Assembly: GCA_024278175.1 (NCBI GenBank)
Contig: JAJRTS010000029.1
Coordinates: forward strand, 1 to 64,000
Source: Gemmatimonadales bacterium
GTDB lineage: Bacteria; Gemmatimonadota; Glassbacteria; GWA2-58-10
Direction of reading: 5' to 3'
DNA: 64,000 nucleotides
Below are positions 42,484 to 51,541 of this stretch, piece by piece; position 1 is the stretch's first letter, and the number at the start of each line of letters is the position of its first letter. Below the pieces are notes generated by a model. The model was not told the DNA's origin, ran no database searches, and worked only from the letters and a program-made list of their open reading frames with translations. Both the position numbers and the translations under genes were made by a program.

Positions 42484-42977
42484 TCACCGGCTCTCTCCTG
42501 TGCCGGATGGTTCTTCGGGTGCTGAATCGGGCATCAGGCTGCGGAGCCGCTCGATAAAACGCTCCGGGTCGCCGGGGCTGAGCAGAGCAGTGTCACCTTT
42601 CAATTCCAGCCGGACAAGGTCCGTAAATCGGTTGCAGAACCGCTGGCGGCGGAAAACGGGAGAGGTCAACTCTTTCCAACTACGAGCGCGTTTTACTTCC
42701 AGAATTTGGTTTAGCCTGATTTTTTATAGGTTAAACCGCAACGGAGTTCAAGCGTATCTGCGTTGATCATGTAACTGGTCCGGTAGATGCTATTCAGTGC
42801 TATCCAGTAAACCAGGGCAAATATTATAACTCCCAGGATAGCTCCTGTTATTGTCTGGGGATCATTTAAGCCAACAGCGATAACCCGTTGCAGTATCAGC
42901 AGAAATGAACTGGCCACAACAACGTTAAGGAACAGCAGAAAACCCCTGCCGGGCGCTGGTTTGTCCTTGTACGTCAT
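42484..42977 (-). pseudogene. Bacterial PH domain gene with frameshift
   Basis: Two frames together make one bPH protein. Residues 1-88 (42977-42711) contain two helices (FLLFLNVVVASSFLLILQ, ITGAILGVIIFALVYWIA) and the PH start MINADTLELRCGLTYKK, then stop four codons later. In the -1 frame the sequence continues IRLNQILEVKRARSWKELT and ends with RLELKGDTALLSPGDPERFIERL, the typical PH C-terminus (stop at 42484). The break lies in a run of six A (about 42720-42725); one extra A would restore a continuous protein of about 164 residues. It may be a sequencing or assembly slip, a true mutation or frameshifting. CGGAGG precedes the ATG. Confidence 0.75.
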
Positions 42978-43074
42978 TGGCAGCCTCCGTGAGTGAGGCC
43001 GGCCTTACAGTTTGTCCGGGTCCGGGAGCCTGTCCAGATACCCTGTTTCCTGCGGTGTTTCACTGCAAAAAAAC

Positions 43075-44040
43075 TCAGGCGCCTTCTCCGTCAAAACGTA
43101 CCTCTCGGGTAGAACGTTCCCTGCCGGTTTTTTGGGCCAGACTGCCGTAAAGCTCCGGGCGCCGGGTCTGTATCCAGCGGTTGCCGGTGTTGCGCTCCAG
43201 CAGCACCGGGTCCAGTTCGGCCACAACCATCTCATCGCCCGCTTTCCACGTTTCGGCCAGCACGCGGCCGTAAGTGTCGAGAACCATCGCGTTGCCCGTG
43301 CGGATCTCGTCGTCGTCCGCGCCCACGCCGTTGGAGAACACGTAGAACACGCCGTTATCGTGGGCGCGCGAGGGCAGCCAGCGCAGCAGCCAGCCCCGAC
43401 CCTTGTCGCCCTTGAATTCGGCTTCGATTGCAGCGGGGTCGGACTGGCGGCGCTCCCAGAGTTTTCTATCTATCAGGCCCATGGTGTGCGGGTCGGGCGA
43501 GCGCACGCCGCCGGTCTGATGGGGGGCCAGGATAACCTGTGCGCCCAGCAGGGCCGTGGCCCGCGCGTTTTCGATAATGTTGTTGTCGTAGCAGATCAGC
43601 ACGCCCATGCGCCAGCCCATCGGGGTGTCGAACACGGTAAAAGAATCGCCGCTGTCCATGTGCTCGCTGACAAAGCAGTGCAGTTTGCGATGGCGCTCCA
43701 CCCGGCCATCGGGCAGGACCAGCGCCCAGGTGTTGTACAGCCGACCGTCGCCGGCCAGTTCCACCAGCCCCGCACCGACCATCAGATTGTGTTTTTTTGC
43801 CAGCTTTATTAATTCCTGCACCGACGGTCCAGCGGGGACAGGCTCGGCCAGTGCGGTCAGTTGTTCCCTGGAGAGGTGGCGCAGGAAGTAGTAGCCGCTG
43901 ATGCAGCATTCGGGGAACACCACCAGATCAGCCCCATGCTTTGCGGCCCCGGCGGTGAACCGGCGGATTTTATCCAGGTTGGCCTGCTTGTCCCCGGCGG
44001 CGTGCTCGAACTGGACTGAAGCGACTGTGATCGGCTGCAT
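43075..44040 (-). CDS. Carbon-nitrogen hydrolase (nitrilase family)
   Basis: A 321-residue enzyme with the nitrilase Glu-Lys-Cys triad: VVFPECCISGYY (Glu about residue 43), ERHRKLHCF (Lys) and MGVLICYDNNI (Cys), plus VILAPHQTGG. It hydrolyses or condenses amide or carbamoyl bonds in the cytoplasm. The insertion with SRAHDNGVFYVFSNGVG is as in beta-ureidopropionase/N-carbamoyl-amidase-like members. Several downstream residues beyond 300 form a charged tail. Neighbours are a PH-domain gene and a GH4 gene, both read the same way; substrate unknown. Confidence 0.92.
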   Translation of the reverse strand: MQPITVASVQFEHAAGDKQANLDKIRRFTAGAAKHGADLVVFPECCISGYYFLRHLSREQLTALAEPVPAGPSVQELIKLAKKHNLMVGAGLVELAGDGRLYNTWALVLPDGRVERHRKLHCFVSEHMDSGDSFTVFDTPMGWRMGVLICYDNNIIENARATALLGAQVILAPHQTGGVRSPDPHTMGLIDRKLWERRQSDPAAIEAEFKGDKGRGWLLRWLPSRAHDNGVFYVFSNGVGADDDEIRTGNAMVLDTYGRVLAETWKAGDEMVVAELDPVLLERNTGNRWIQTRRPELYGSLAQKTGRERSTREVRFDGEGA

Positions 44041-44181
44041 ATGGAGCAGACTCCCCGGTTCGGTTCCCTGTTAAGAAGTGTGTTTTAAACAGGTTACAAT
44101 AATATCCCGCCACGGGCAAGGCTGATGTGGGTGACGTTTCCCTGTTTGATATGTGAGACCTACATCCGATGATAAATCATT

Positions 44182-45591
44182 TTATGGCAAATGGATAGCG
44201 CTCAAACGTTTCCCCCGTACCACGGCCCACGGTAAAAATTCCTGCTGGGCCTCCAGCAGCTCATCGGCCAGTACTTCCGCGCCGGCGCAGCTCTGAACGG
44301 CTCCGTCAAGCACCAGCGCCTGCACGAATTTTGCCCTGCTGCCCTCCAGCGCGGCCTCAACCGTCAGGTTCACCACCTCCAGCCGGTTGCGGATCACCGC
44401 CGCCTGAGCGCCGGAGAGTTGCGCGGGACGGATCGGCCGCATGCCCTCGGCGGACGCTGTTGCCGGGGATTCCAGCACCGCGTCCTCGGCAATATTATCC
44501 ACTTGGCCGCGGTTGGGAAGGTTGGCCGAAAAGACCCCGCCGCGGTTGCCGCGGATATTGCCGAGAATCTCAATCACCTGCTCGTGCTCGCCGTCGCTGT
44601 GGCGGAAGAAATCCTCGTCCAGAGCCTTGCCGCTGTGGGCCTGTTCGCGCATGATCTCGTACTCGCGGTCCCCGGCGGCTATCGTGCGCTCGAAACTGTA
44701 GCTGTCAACGCCCAGGGTGCGGCCGTAGTAGGCTCCCTCTCTCAGGTACTGCAGGCCGAAAAACTCTGTCACGTGACGGTCCATCGCGGCGGGGAACGCG
44801 CCGAAAGAGAGCATCAGCCGCCAGCTAAGCGGGTTCAGCTCCTCCGGCTCGCCGGGCGGGCGCCGCCACTGCCGGTTGTCCAGAAAGTTCTCGGCCAGGT
44901 TGCCCCGCACCCATTGGCATTCAAGCTTGTCCCGTGCAATCTCCGCCAGGCGGCCGCTCATGTCCCGGCCGCCGGTTTCAACTTTGGTGAACCAGGTCAG
45001 ATGGTTCAGTCCCACGGCCTGCCAGTCCAACTCGTTGTGCCGTACTCCCAGTTGGGCGGCAAGGTATTTCGCCACCTCGCTCACCCCGTGGCAGAGGCCG
45101 ACCACGTTGGCCCCGGTGGCCCTGCGGACAGCCGTGCAGATTGCCGTCATCGGGTTGGAGTAGTTGACAAACAGCGCCCGCGGGCAAAGCTCCAGCACGT
45201 CCCGGGCAATCGCCACCATCACCGGGATCATCCGCAGCGCGCGGCTGGTGCCGCCCGGACCGGCAGTGTCGCCCACGGGCTGAAAGATGCCATGCCTGCG
45301 CGGGACGAACACGTCCTGCTCCCAGGCCCGCCGCCCGCCCACGCCCACCGTGCAGATTACCGCCGTGGCGCCGGGCAGCGCCTGCGTTCGGTCCGTGGAG
45401 GCGGTTACGCTCACGCCCGCGCCGTGGGAGGCCACCATCTTGCCCGCGATATTCTCCGCCACGGCCAGCGCCTCCGGGTCGATATCCACCAGCGCCAGTT
45501 CCGCGTCCATCCCGGCCGAGAGCAGGTCGGCCACCAGCCCGATAGTGAACATCGCGCTGCCCGCGCCGATAATAACCACTTTTTCTTTCAT
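44182..45591 (-). CDS. Family 4 glycoside hydrolase (NAD-dependent)
   Basis: A 469-residue GH4 enzyme. KVVIIGAGSAMFTIGLVADLL is the NAD-binding Rossmann start; ALVDIDPEALAVAENI, FVNYSNPMTAICTAV, VGLCHGVSE (metal-binding Cys/His) and VGLNHLTWF are GH4 signatures. These enzymes use NAD+ and a divalent metal and cleave alpha- or beta-glycosides by an oxidation-elimination route. Unlike most phospho-glycosidases of the family, no PTS gene is nearby, so an unphosphorylated alpha-galactoside or galacturonide is likelier; this is inference. GGAGACAG precedes the ATG. Confidence 0.93.
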   Translation of the reverse strand: MKEKVVIIGAGSAMFTIGLVADLLSAGMDAELALVDIDPEALAVAENIAGKMVASHGAGVSVTASTDRTQALPGATAVICTVGVGGRRAWEQDVFVPRRHGIFQPVGDTAGPGGTSRALRMIPVMVAIARDVLELCPRALFVNYSNPMTAICTAVRRATGANVVGLCHGVSEVAKYLAAQLGVRHNELDWQAVGLNHLTWFTKVETGGRDMSGRLAEIARDKLECQWVRGNLAENFLDNRQWRRPPGEPEELNPLSWRLMLSFGAFPAAMDRHVTEFFGLQYLREGAYYGRTLGVDSYSFERTIAAGDREYEIMREQAHSGKALDEDFFRHSDGEHEQVIEILGNIRGNRGGVFSANLPNRGQVDNIAEDAVLESPATASAEGMRPIRPAQLSGAQAAVIRNRLEVVNLTVEAALEGSRAKFVQALVLDGAVQSCAGAEVLADELLEAQQEFLPWAVVRGKRLSAIHLP

Positions 45592-45760
45592 GGGTGAACT
45601 GTCTCCTGAACCGGTAAGCCAAACCGAGGGTGTAATTAATTCGCAAAAAGAGTGTTTGCAAGCGGAGCTCTCTTACGTTCTGATGCATTGAGAAATTTGC
45701 TGCATAGCGCCAGGGTGGGCAAGCGAAAAAACAATCCTATCGATAAAGGTAGAAAAATTA

Positions 45761-45799
45761 TTGATAAACGATAAAGAATATGCATATATTCAATATGCA
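45761..45799 (+). promoter_or_regulatory. Promoter with palindromic candidate operator
   Basis: TTGATA (45761-45766) and TATATT (45785-45790, 18-base spacer) form a promoter about 50 bases before the DUF2975 gene. Overlapping the -10, TGCATATATTCAATATGCA (45781-45799) is a perfect 7-base inverted repeat with a 5-base spacer; AATATGCA is also directly repeated. The HTH protein encoded two genes downstream is the obvious candidate to bind here. Confidence 0.55.
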
Positions 45800-45845
45800 G
45801 GCAAGCGAAAGCGTTCTTTTCCACCGTTAACTAAGGAGTAATCAG

Positions 45846-46334
45846 GTGACTGAGGCGAAGGAAGTGCAGAAACCGTTGTATGCGCGTATCGCATGGGTAG
45901 CGACTAGATGGTTTTGGTACGGCTCAATTGCGCTACTAGTTGGTTATGTTGTTGCTGGGGTGATGGCTGCATTTAGCCCTTCAGAAAGCAAGCACATTAT
46001 GGTGGGTTTTATGGCTAAACCAATTTTGCTGGCTCTGATATCTTATCAGCTGCGCGGGCTGGTTCGTTCGGCCTATGGCGGACGGCCTTTTACGTTTGAC
46101 AATGTCCGCAGGTTGAGGCTGATCGGGTTGTGTACGCTAATCTACGGACCGCTTAACGTGTTGGCAAAATGGATCCAATTGTACAGTAGTCACAAAGGTG
46201 ATTTCCTTGATTTGTCGATAAGATTAGGAGTTGATTCAGCGGATACGATTTTTCTCGGCCTGCTTATTCTTGTCCTGGCCCAGGTTTTCGACATGGGCGT
46301 GCGCCTGCAGACAGACAATGACCTGACAGTGTAA
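45846..46334 (+). CDS. DUF2975 family membrane protein
   Basis: A 162-residue protein with four transmembrane helices and the DUF2975 feature RSAYGGRPFTFDNVRRLRLIGLC between helices two and three; FLGLLILVLAQVFDMGVRLQTDNDLTV ends it. These proteins are almost always paired with a YozG-like Cro/C1 regulator, as here (19-base gap). The start is GTG with AAGGAG. Function unknown; possibly a membrane sensor that controls the regulator. GC content is visibly lower than in neighbouring genes. Confidence 0.85.
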   Translation: MTEAKEVQKPLYARIAWVATRWFWYGSIALLVGYVVAGVMAAFSPSESKHIMVGFMAKPILLALISYQLRGLVRSAYGGRPFTFDNVRRLRLIGLCTLIYGPLNVLAKWIQLYSSHKGDFLDLSIRLGVDSADTIFLGLLILVLAQVFDMGVRLQTDNDLTV

Positions 46335-46353
46335 AAGAGGATAACCGCGTACA

Positions 46354-46578
46354 ATGCCTATATTAATCAATCTCGACCTGATGCTGGTGCGCAGGAAAAT
46401 GAGCCTCACCGAGCTTGCCGGGCGCGTGGGGGTCACAATCGCCAACCTCTCGGTGCTCAAAACCGGCAAGGCCCGGGCCGTGCGTTTCTCCACCCTGGAG
46501 GCGATCTGCCGCGAGCTGGACTGCCAGCCCGGCGATATTCTGGAGTATGCGCCGGAAGAAAGCCAGTCCGGGGATTGA
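46354..46578 (+). CDS. Cro/C1-type HTH regulator (YozG-like)
   Basis: A 74-residue DNA-binding protein: INLDLMLVRRKMSLTELAGRVGVTIANLSVLKTGKARAVRFSTLEAICRELDCQPGDILEY, which is one HTH_XRE domain with almost nothing else. It partners the upstream DUF2975 protein, and probably represses their shared promoter through the palindrome at 45781-45799. Confidence 0.9.
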   Translation: MPILINLDLMLVRRKMSLTELAGRVGVTIANLSVLKTGKARAVRFSTLEAICRELDCQPGDILEYAPEESQSGD

Positions 46579-46667
46579 TTTTTACCCCCCACCTGCCTTA
46601 ATTTACTTCCTGCAGATTAATCCTGAGTATTCGCGAAGCCTGCCCTGAGCCGGAGGAAATACCCGCT

Positions 46668-48407
46668 ATGTTTCGTAAATTAGCACTTGTTGCCATATTA
46701 CTCCCAGCCATCGCCCTGCTTTCCTGCGGAGGTGGAGCGTCCCGCCTTGAGATGCCCTCCGGCGGCGCACTCCGAGTGCCGCTCTACGGCCTGTTCGAAA
46801 CCTCGGTGACCAACGACAAACATTACAAAAACCCGTTTTCCAGCGTGATGCTCGAAGCACAGTTCACTTCGCCCTCGGGCCGGATGGTGAAGTTCTGGGG
46901 CTTCTACGACGGGGGCACCCTCTGGAGGCAACGGTTCATGCCAGATGAACTCGGCACGTGGTTCTATTCGCTCAGTTTCAGCGATGGCGCGCTCGGAGCC
47001 GTGGGCAGTTTCGAGTGCGTGGAGCAGGGTGCGCTGCCCGGGCCGTGGAAGCAGAACCCGCACAACCCCCGCTGGCTGACAGACTCCCGTGGCGCTAACT
47101 TTTTGCCGCTGGCCGTGTTCGCCGACTGCAACATTACGCCTCTCGACTGGCGCGAGGCGATAGAGTGGTGCAAGCAACGGGGTTACAACACGCTGGTTGT
47201 GCCCAATTTCAACGCGACTGTCTGGGGTGACGGCTGGGGCAACAGGACAGCTTGGGCTACACAACCGGCTGAAAAGCTGATCCGTATCGACGCCGCTACG
47301 TACAAGGAAGTCAACTACGAGCGTTACAATCTGGAGATGTGGCGGCAGTGGGACGATATGATCCGCCTGGCCGGAGCGGATGGAATCTATCTCGGTTCTT
47401 TCCAAGGGCCCAGCGGCAAGTACGGCGGCCAGAAAAATGGCAAGTACCCGCCCGCTGAGCTCGCTTTCAAGCCCGCTCTGCGCGACCGGTTCGACAGCGA
47501 GTTAAACCTCCCGTTCATGCGTTACATGCTGGCCCGCCAGGCCGCGTTCTGGAACGTGGCCTACTGGTCGCTGGGCAACACGGAGGTATTCGACTACGCA
47601 GTGGCTGATAAGGAAGAATTCCTTGCCTATGGTAAAAAATTCGCCTCGATGGTCCCGTTTGGCAGGATGATCACCGCCCAGGACTGCGAGCAGCGGCACA
47701 ACGGGAACCGCCGCTGGCTGAGCGAACTGGCTATCCCGGACAGCCGCAAGCTCAACACCGTGCAGACCGCGGCGGGTAACTACAGTAATCCCGACTGGCG
47801 GAAAGCCTCGCTCAACAACGCGCTGGCCCTTGAAGCCTGGGGTTCTCCGCCCGCTGGCGGCGGTTTTCCCGTGATAACCACCGAGGGACTCTGGGAGGGC
47901 CAGCCCAGGGCCGAAAAACCGCTGAGCATTATCTGGGGCTTTTACGCCGCCGGGGCGCACACTGTCTGGGCTGACTGGCGTTACGAGAACGACGACCACA
48001 CCTTCGGCTCGATCGGCCGCAACTGGGTGCCGGTCAAGTCGCTGGATCGCAATCTTTTCGCCCACGACATGCTGGGCGCCGACTGCGTGGGCGACGAGCA
48101 ACTGGCGATTGCCTGGGAGCACATGACCGGCTACGAGTACTGGAAGATGGAGCCGCACAACGAGCTGGTGGCCGCGGGAGCGGAAGCCTACTGCCTGGCC
48201 GAACCGGGCCGTCAGTACATGGTCTACGCGCCCGCCGGCGGACGGGTCGTCCTTGACCTGTCCGCTGTAGAGGGAGAACTCCTTGCCCGCTGGTTCAACC
48301 CCCGCGACGGCGGCTACGGCGAACCATTTACTATCACGGGCGGCCGTAGCGCCGGAGTGACCGCGCCCGGCCGGGACGACTGGGTGCTCAGTATCCGTGG
48401 CGACTGA
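46668..48407 (+). CDS. DUF5060/DUF4038 glycosidase lipoprotein
   Basis: A 579-residue lipoprotein (lipobox ALLSC). An N-terminal DUF5060 domain has SVMLEAQFTSPSGRMVKFWGFYDGG...RQRFMPDELGTW. A TIM-barrel (DUF4038-like) domain begins at PRWLTDSRGANFLPLAVFAD and contains NVAYWSLGNTEVFD (possible acid/base Glu) and FPVITTEGLWEGQP (possible nucleophile Glu). A C-terminal collagen-binding-like domain (YMVYAPAGGRVVLDLSAVEGELLARWFNPRDGG) ends it. It has the same layout as the DUF5060 protein at 40779 but is clearly divergent. A probable surface glycoside hydrolase. Confidence 0.85.
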   Translation: MFRKLALVAILLPAIALLSCGGGASRLEMPSGGALRVPLYGLFETSVTNDKHYKNPFSSVMLEAQFTSPSGRMVKFWGFYDGGTLWRQRFMPDELGTWFYSLSFSDGALGAVGSFECVEQGALPGPWKQNPHNPRWLTDSRGANFLPLAVFADCNITPLDWREAIEWCKQRGYNTLVVPNFNATVWGDGWGNRTAWATQPAEKLIRIDAATYKEVNYERYNLEMWRQWDDMIRLAGADGIYLGSFQGPSGKYGGQKNGKYPPAELAFKPALRDRFDSELNLPFMRYMLARQAAFWNVAYWSLGNTEVFDYAVADKEEFLAYGKKFASMVPFGRMITAQDCEQRHNGNRRWLSELAIPDSRKLNTVQTAAGNYSNPDWRKASLNNALALEAWGSPPAGGGFPVITTEGLWEGQPRAEKPLSIIWGFYAAGAHTVWADWRYENDDHTFGSIGRNWVPVKSLDRNLFAHDMLGADCVGDEQLAIAWEHMTGYEYWKMEPHNELVAAGAEAYCLAEPGRQYMVYAPAGGRVVLDLSAVEGELLARWFNPRDGGYGEPFTITGGRSAGVTAPGRDDWVLSIRGD

Positions 48408-48478
48408 ACCTGCGTGCGAAGCAATCACACTCCATCAGGCCGGTTGAGCTTTGCGCCGGCCCCGGACACTACTGGCCG

Positions 48479-51400
48479 ATGAATACTTTCAGCAGCGCAC
48501 TCGCCCGGCTCTGCCACTCGTGTCCGGTTACGGAGAAATGGCTGATCGCTCCCAACCGGCGGGTCGGCTACCAGTGGATCGACACGCTGGCCGCCGGCGG
48601 CCAGCCGGTGCTGAACCTTCACGTCCATACCCTGCGCTCGGCCGCCACCTCGCTGGCGCTCCCGGAGCTTGAGCGCACGGGTTCGGCCGTGCTCTACTCA
48701 CGCGGCTCACTGTTTCTGGCCGGAAAGCTGTTCCGCTCCCTGCGTAAAGAGTCCGGCGGCTACCTGCTTTCCCTGCGCCCCACCCCCGCGCTCATCCAGC
48801 GTCTGGCCCGCCTTGTCGAGGAACTCCGCCTGGCGGGATTGTCCCCGCAAAACCTTATTGGACGTGCGTTTGAACATCAGCTTAAGGCGGACGAACTGGC
48901 CCGCGTGCTGAGGGGCTACACCGATTTCCTGCGGCAACAGAAGCTGGCGGACTACGCCACGTTGCTCAGGCTGGCAACGGCGGCGGCAGAGGGAGCGGGC
49001 AACAGCGACAGCCCGTTGGTTATTCTCCCCGCAGCCCTGGAAGTCTCCCGGCTGGAGCGCGAACTGCTGGACTCGTTCCCGGCGGGCCGCGTCCATCGCC
49101 TGCCTGTCGATCAGCCGGAGGAGGGCTACGGCTGGCAGCGCGAGAATGGCAGGGATTGCCGGTTCGCCAACCCCTCGCCCACGGACCGGGGAGCCGAAAT
49201 CGTGCGGGCCGTGGGCGAGGTCAACGAGATCACTCACGCGCTGCGCCGGATAATCGAGGACTGCCGGCCGCTGGAGCAGGTGGAGCTGGTCCACACCAGC
49301 CGGGAAACCTACCTGCCGCTGATCTACGAGTTGCTCCAGGCCGCCCTGCCCGGGGAGCTGCCGGGTGGCCCAGAGCTGCCGGTTACGTTCGCGGAAGGGG
49401 TACCCTCGCGCTTTACCCGCCCCGGCCGCGCGCTGGCCGCCTGGCTGCGCTGGTTAGAGGCCGGGCTCGACCGGGCGGGCGCCGTGGCGATGATCGGCCA
49501 GGGGCTGCTGGCTCTGCCGGAGGAGGCGGATGTAAAGCACCCGGCTCTGCTGTCTCTGCTGGCGGAACTGCCGGTGGGTAAGGGACGTGAGCGCTGGCGG
49601 TGGGCATTGCGGGAAAAAGTTGAATCGCTGGCGCGCAGGGCCGGAGCGGACGAGCGCGACGAGGACGGGGAGAAGATCGGGGGCGGCCAACGCAAACTGG
49701 CTGCCGCCAGAGTGCTGCGCGAGCGGATGGAGAGCCTGCTGGAAATCACCCCGGACCCCGGCTGCGATGACGCCGCCCTGATCGAGGGCGCGCGCCGTAT
49801 GCTGGAAGATTTTGCCGCCTATCCCAACGAACTCGACTCTTTCGCCCGTCGCGCCCTGCTGGACCTGGTGAGGGATTTGCAGAACTGGACACAACTCCAC
49901 GGCAGCAGTGGTTTCTCCGCCGCCGATTACCTCTCCGATCTGGCCGGGAGCGTGCCGGTGATGGGGATGTCGCCCCAGCCGGGCAAGCTCCACGTGTCGC
50001 CGCTGGCCGAGGGTGGACATTCGGGACGGCCGCTGACGATAATAGTCGGTCTTGAGGACGGGCGCTGGCCCCGGCGGGGAGGGCAGGACCCGCTGCTGCT
50101 CGATAACGAGCGGGCCAGGCTGAACGATGAGCTGGCGCTCTCCGGCGACAGACAGCAGCGCGATGAGCGCGAGTTCGGCCTGCTGCTGGCCCGTGTGCGC
50201 GGACGGGTAATCCTTTCTTTCGCCTCCGTGAACCCCGCAGACGGCAGCGAGTTGTCCCCCAGTCCGCTGCTGCTGCCTGTTTACCGCGGTCTCGCCGGCG
50301 GAGAGCAGCTCAATCGACGGCGGTTTCCGGACTCGTTCCCTTCGCCGTGCTCGTTCGCGCCTGCGTCCGTGGCCCTGGCCTGCCGGGAGTCCGGCCGGTG
50401 GCTGGCCTCGATGCTGTCCCTGCCGCCGGAGGAGGCCGCGCCGCTACTGGCCCGGCAATATCCCCACCTGGAGCGTGGCCAGTTGGCCGCCCGTCTGCGC
50501 GACTCGGACGAGTTCGGGGAGTACGACGGTTATCTTGCCGGGGCCCCGGATGCCACGAACGTGCTCGACCCGTTCGCCCCGGGGGCTGCGGTTCTTTCGG
50601 CCAGCCGTCTGCAAGCTGCCGGTGCCTGCCCGCGTCGTTATTTCTATCATTATGTGCTCGGACTGCAGGAGCCGGAGGAGCCACCCCCGCCATCACAATG
50701 GCTGGATGCCGCCGCCGCTGGCCAGTTACTCCATGAACTGCTCCAGCGCCTGCTGGAGGTCCTGCTGCGCGAGGATAAGCTGCCTGAAAATACACCGGAG
50801 CAGCTAGAACTGGCCGGGGGAATCGCGGAAAAACTGCTGGAAAAATACCGGGCGCTGTATCCCGTGCCGGGCGAGGCGGCGTTTGGCGCCCGCAGGCGCT
50901 GGCTGTTGCGGGCTGTCCGGGTGTTCCTGGCCCAGGAAGCACAGTTTTGCCGGACCCACACTCCGCGCTGGCTGGAGGCCTCTATCGGGATGAAAGCCGA
51001 TGCCCCGCGTGCGGGGATCGGTTGTGAGCAGCCGCTGAGTCTGCCGCTGGGCGCTGGTGCGGTCAGGGTCCGCGGCAAGATCGACAGGATCGACAGCCGG
51101 GAGGACGGGAGCTACGTGATTACCGACTACAAGTCAGGCAAGGCGGGCCGCTACGTGCGGAGCAAGCCGTTCGACGGCGGACGCAGGGTGCAGCACGCGC
51201 TGTACCTGGCGCTGGTGCAGGCCCGGCTGGACAGGATCGATCCGGGGGCCGAAGCCGTGCGCTTTCGCTACTTTTTTCCCGCGGGAGCGGAGCGCGGCGA
51301 GCAGGTGGAATGGTTGAGCGATGACCTGGCCGCGGGCAGCGACTTGATCGGCGAGTTGTGCGCGCTGATCAGCCGGGGCGCGTTTATCGCCACCGACAAG

Positions 51401-51541
51401 GCCGACAAAGATTGCCGTTACTGCCGGTTCAGGGTTGTCTGCGGCGATGTGGATACCCAGGCCGAACAGGGAGTGAACAAAAGGAACAATCCGGCCAATA
51501 CCATGCTGCGCAACGTAATCAAGGTTCGGGAATATGACTGA
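48479..51541 (+). CDS. AddB-like PD-(D/E)XK nuclease
   Basis: A 1020-residue protein of the AddB/RexB type. The N-terminal helicase-like part (EKWLIAPNRRVGYQW) lacks a Walker A GKS/T motif, so it is probably not an ATPase. The C-terminal nuclease has VRVRGKIDRIDSREDGSYVITDYKSGK (catalytic D and K near residues 880-885) and an iron-staple Cys set: C in AGACPRRYFYH (about 717) and CRYCRFRVVC (about 978-987). It overlaps the AddA-like gene by 8 bases. Together they should form an ATP-dependent end-resection complex for recombination. Confidence 0.87.
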   Translation: MNTFSSALARLCHSCPVTEKWLIAPNRRVGYQWIDTLAAGGQPVLNLHVHTLRSAATSLALPELERTGSAVLYSRGSLFLAGKLFRSLRKESGGYLLSLRPTPALIQRLARLVEELRLAGLSPQNLIGRAFEHQLKADELARVLRGYTDFLRQQKLADYATLLRLATAAAEGAGNSDSPLVILPAALEVSRLERELLDSFPAGRVHRLPVDQPEEGYGWQRENGRDCRFANPSPTDRGAEIVRAVGEVNEITHALRRIIEDCRPLEQVELVHTSRETYLPLIYELLQAALPGELPGGPELPVTFAEGVPSRFTRPGRALAAWLRWLEAGLDRAGAVAMIGQGLLALPEEADVKHPALLSLLAELPVGKGRERWRWALREKVESLARRAGADERDEDGEKIGGGQRKLAAARVLRERMESLLEITPDPGCDDAALIEGARRMLEDFAAYPNELDSFARRALLDLVRDLQNWTQLHGSSGFSAADYLSDLAGSVPVMGMSPQPGKLHVSPLAEGGHSGRPLTIIVGLEDGRWPRRGGQDPLLLDNERARLNDELALSGDRQQRDEREFGLLLARVRGRVILSFASVNPADGSELSPSPLLLPVYRGLAGGEQLNRRRFPDSFPSPCSFAPASVALACRESGRWLASMLSLPPEEAAPLLARQYPHLERGQLAARLRDSDEFGEYDGYLAGAPDATNVLDPFAPGAAVLSASRLQAAGACPRRYFYHYVLGLQEPEEPPPPSQWLDAAAAGQLLHELLQRLLEVLLREDKLPENTPEQLELAGGIAEKLLEKYRALYPVPGEAAFGARRRWLLRAVRVFLAQEAQFCRTHTPRWLEASIGMKADAPRAGIGCEQPLSLPLGAGAVRVRGKIDRIDSREDGSYVITDYKSGKAGRYVRSKPFDGGRRVQHALYLALVQARLDRIDPGAEAVRFRYFFPAGAERGEQVEWLSDDLAAGSDLIGELCALISRGAFIATDKADKDCRYCRFRVVCGDVDTQAEQGVNKRNNPANTMLRNVIKVREYD

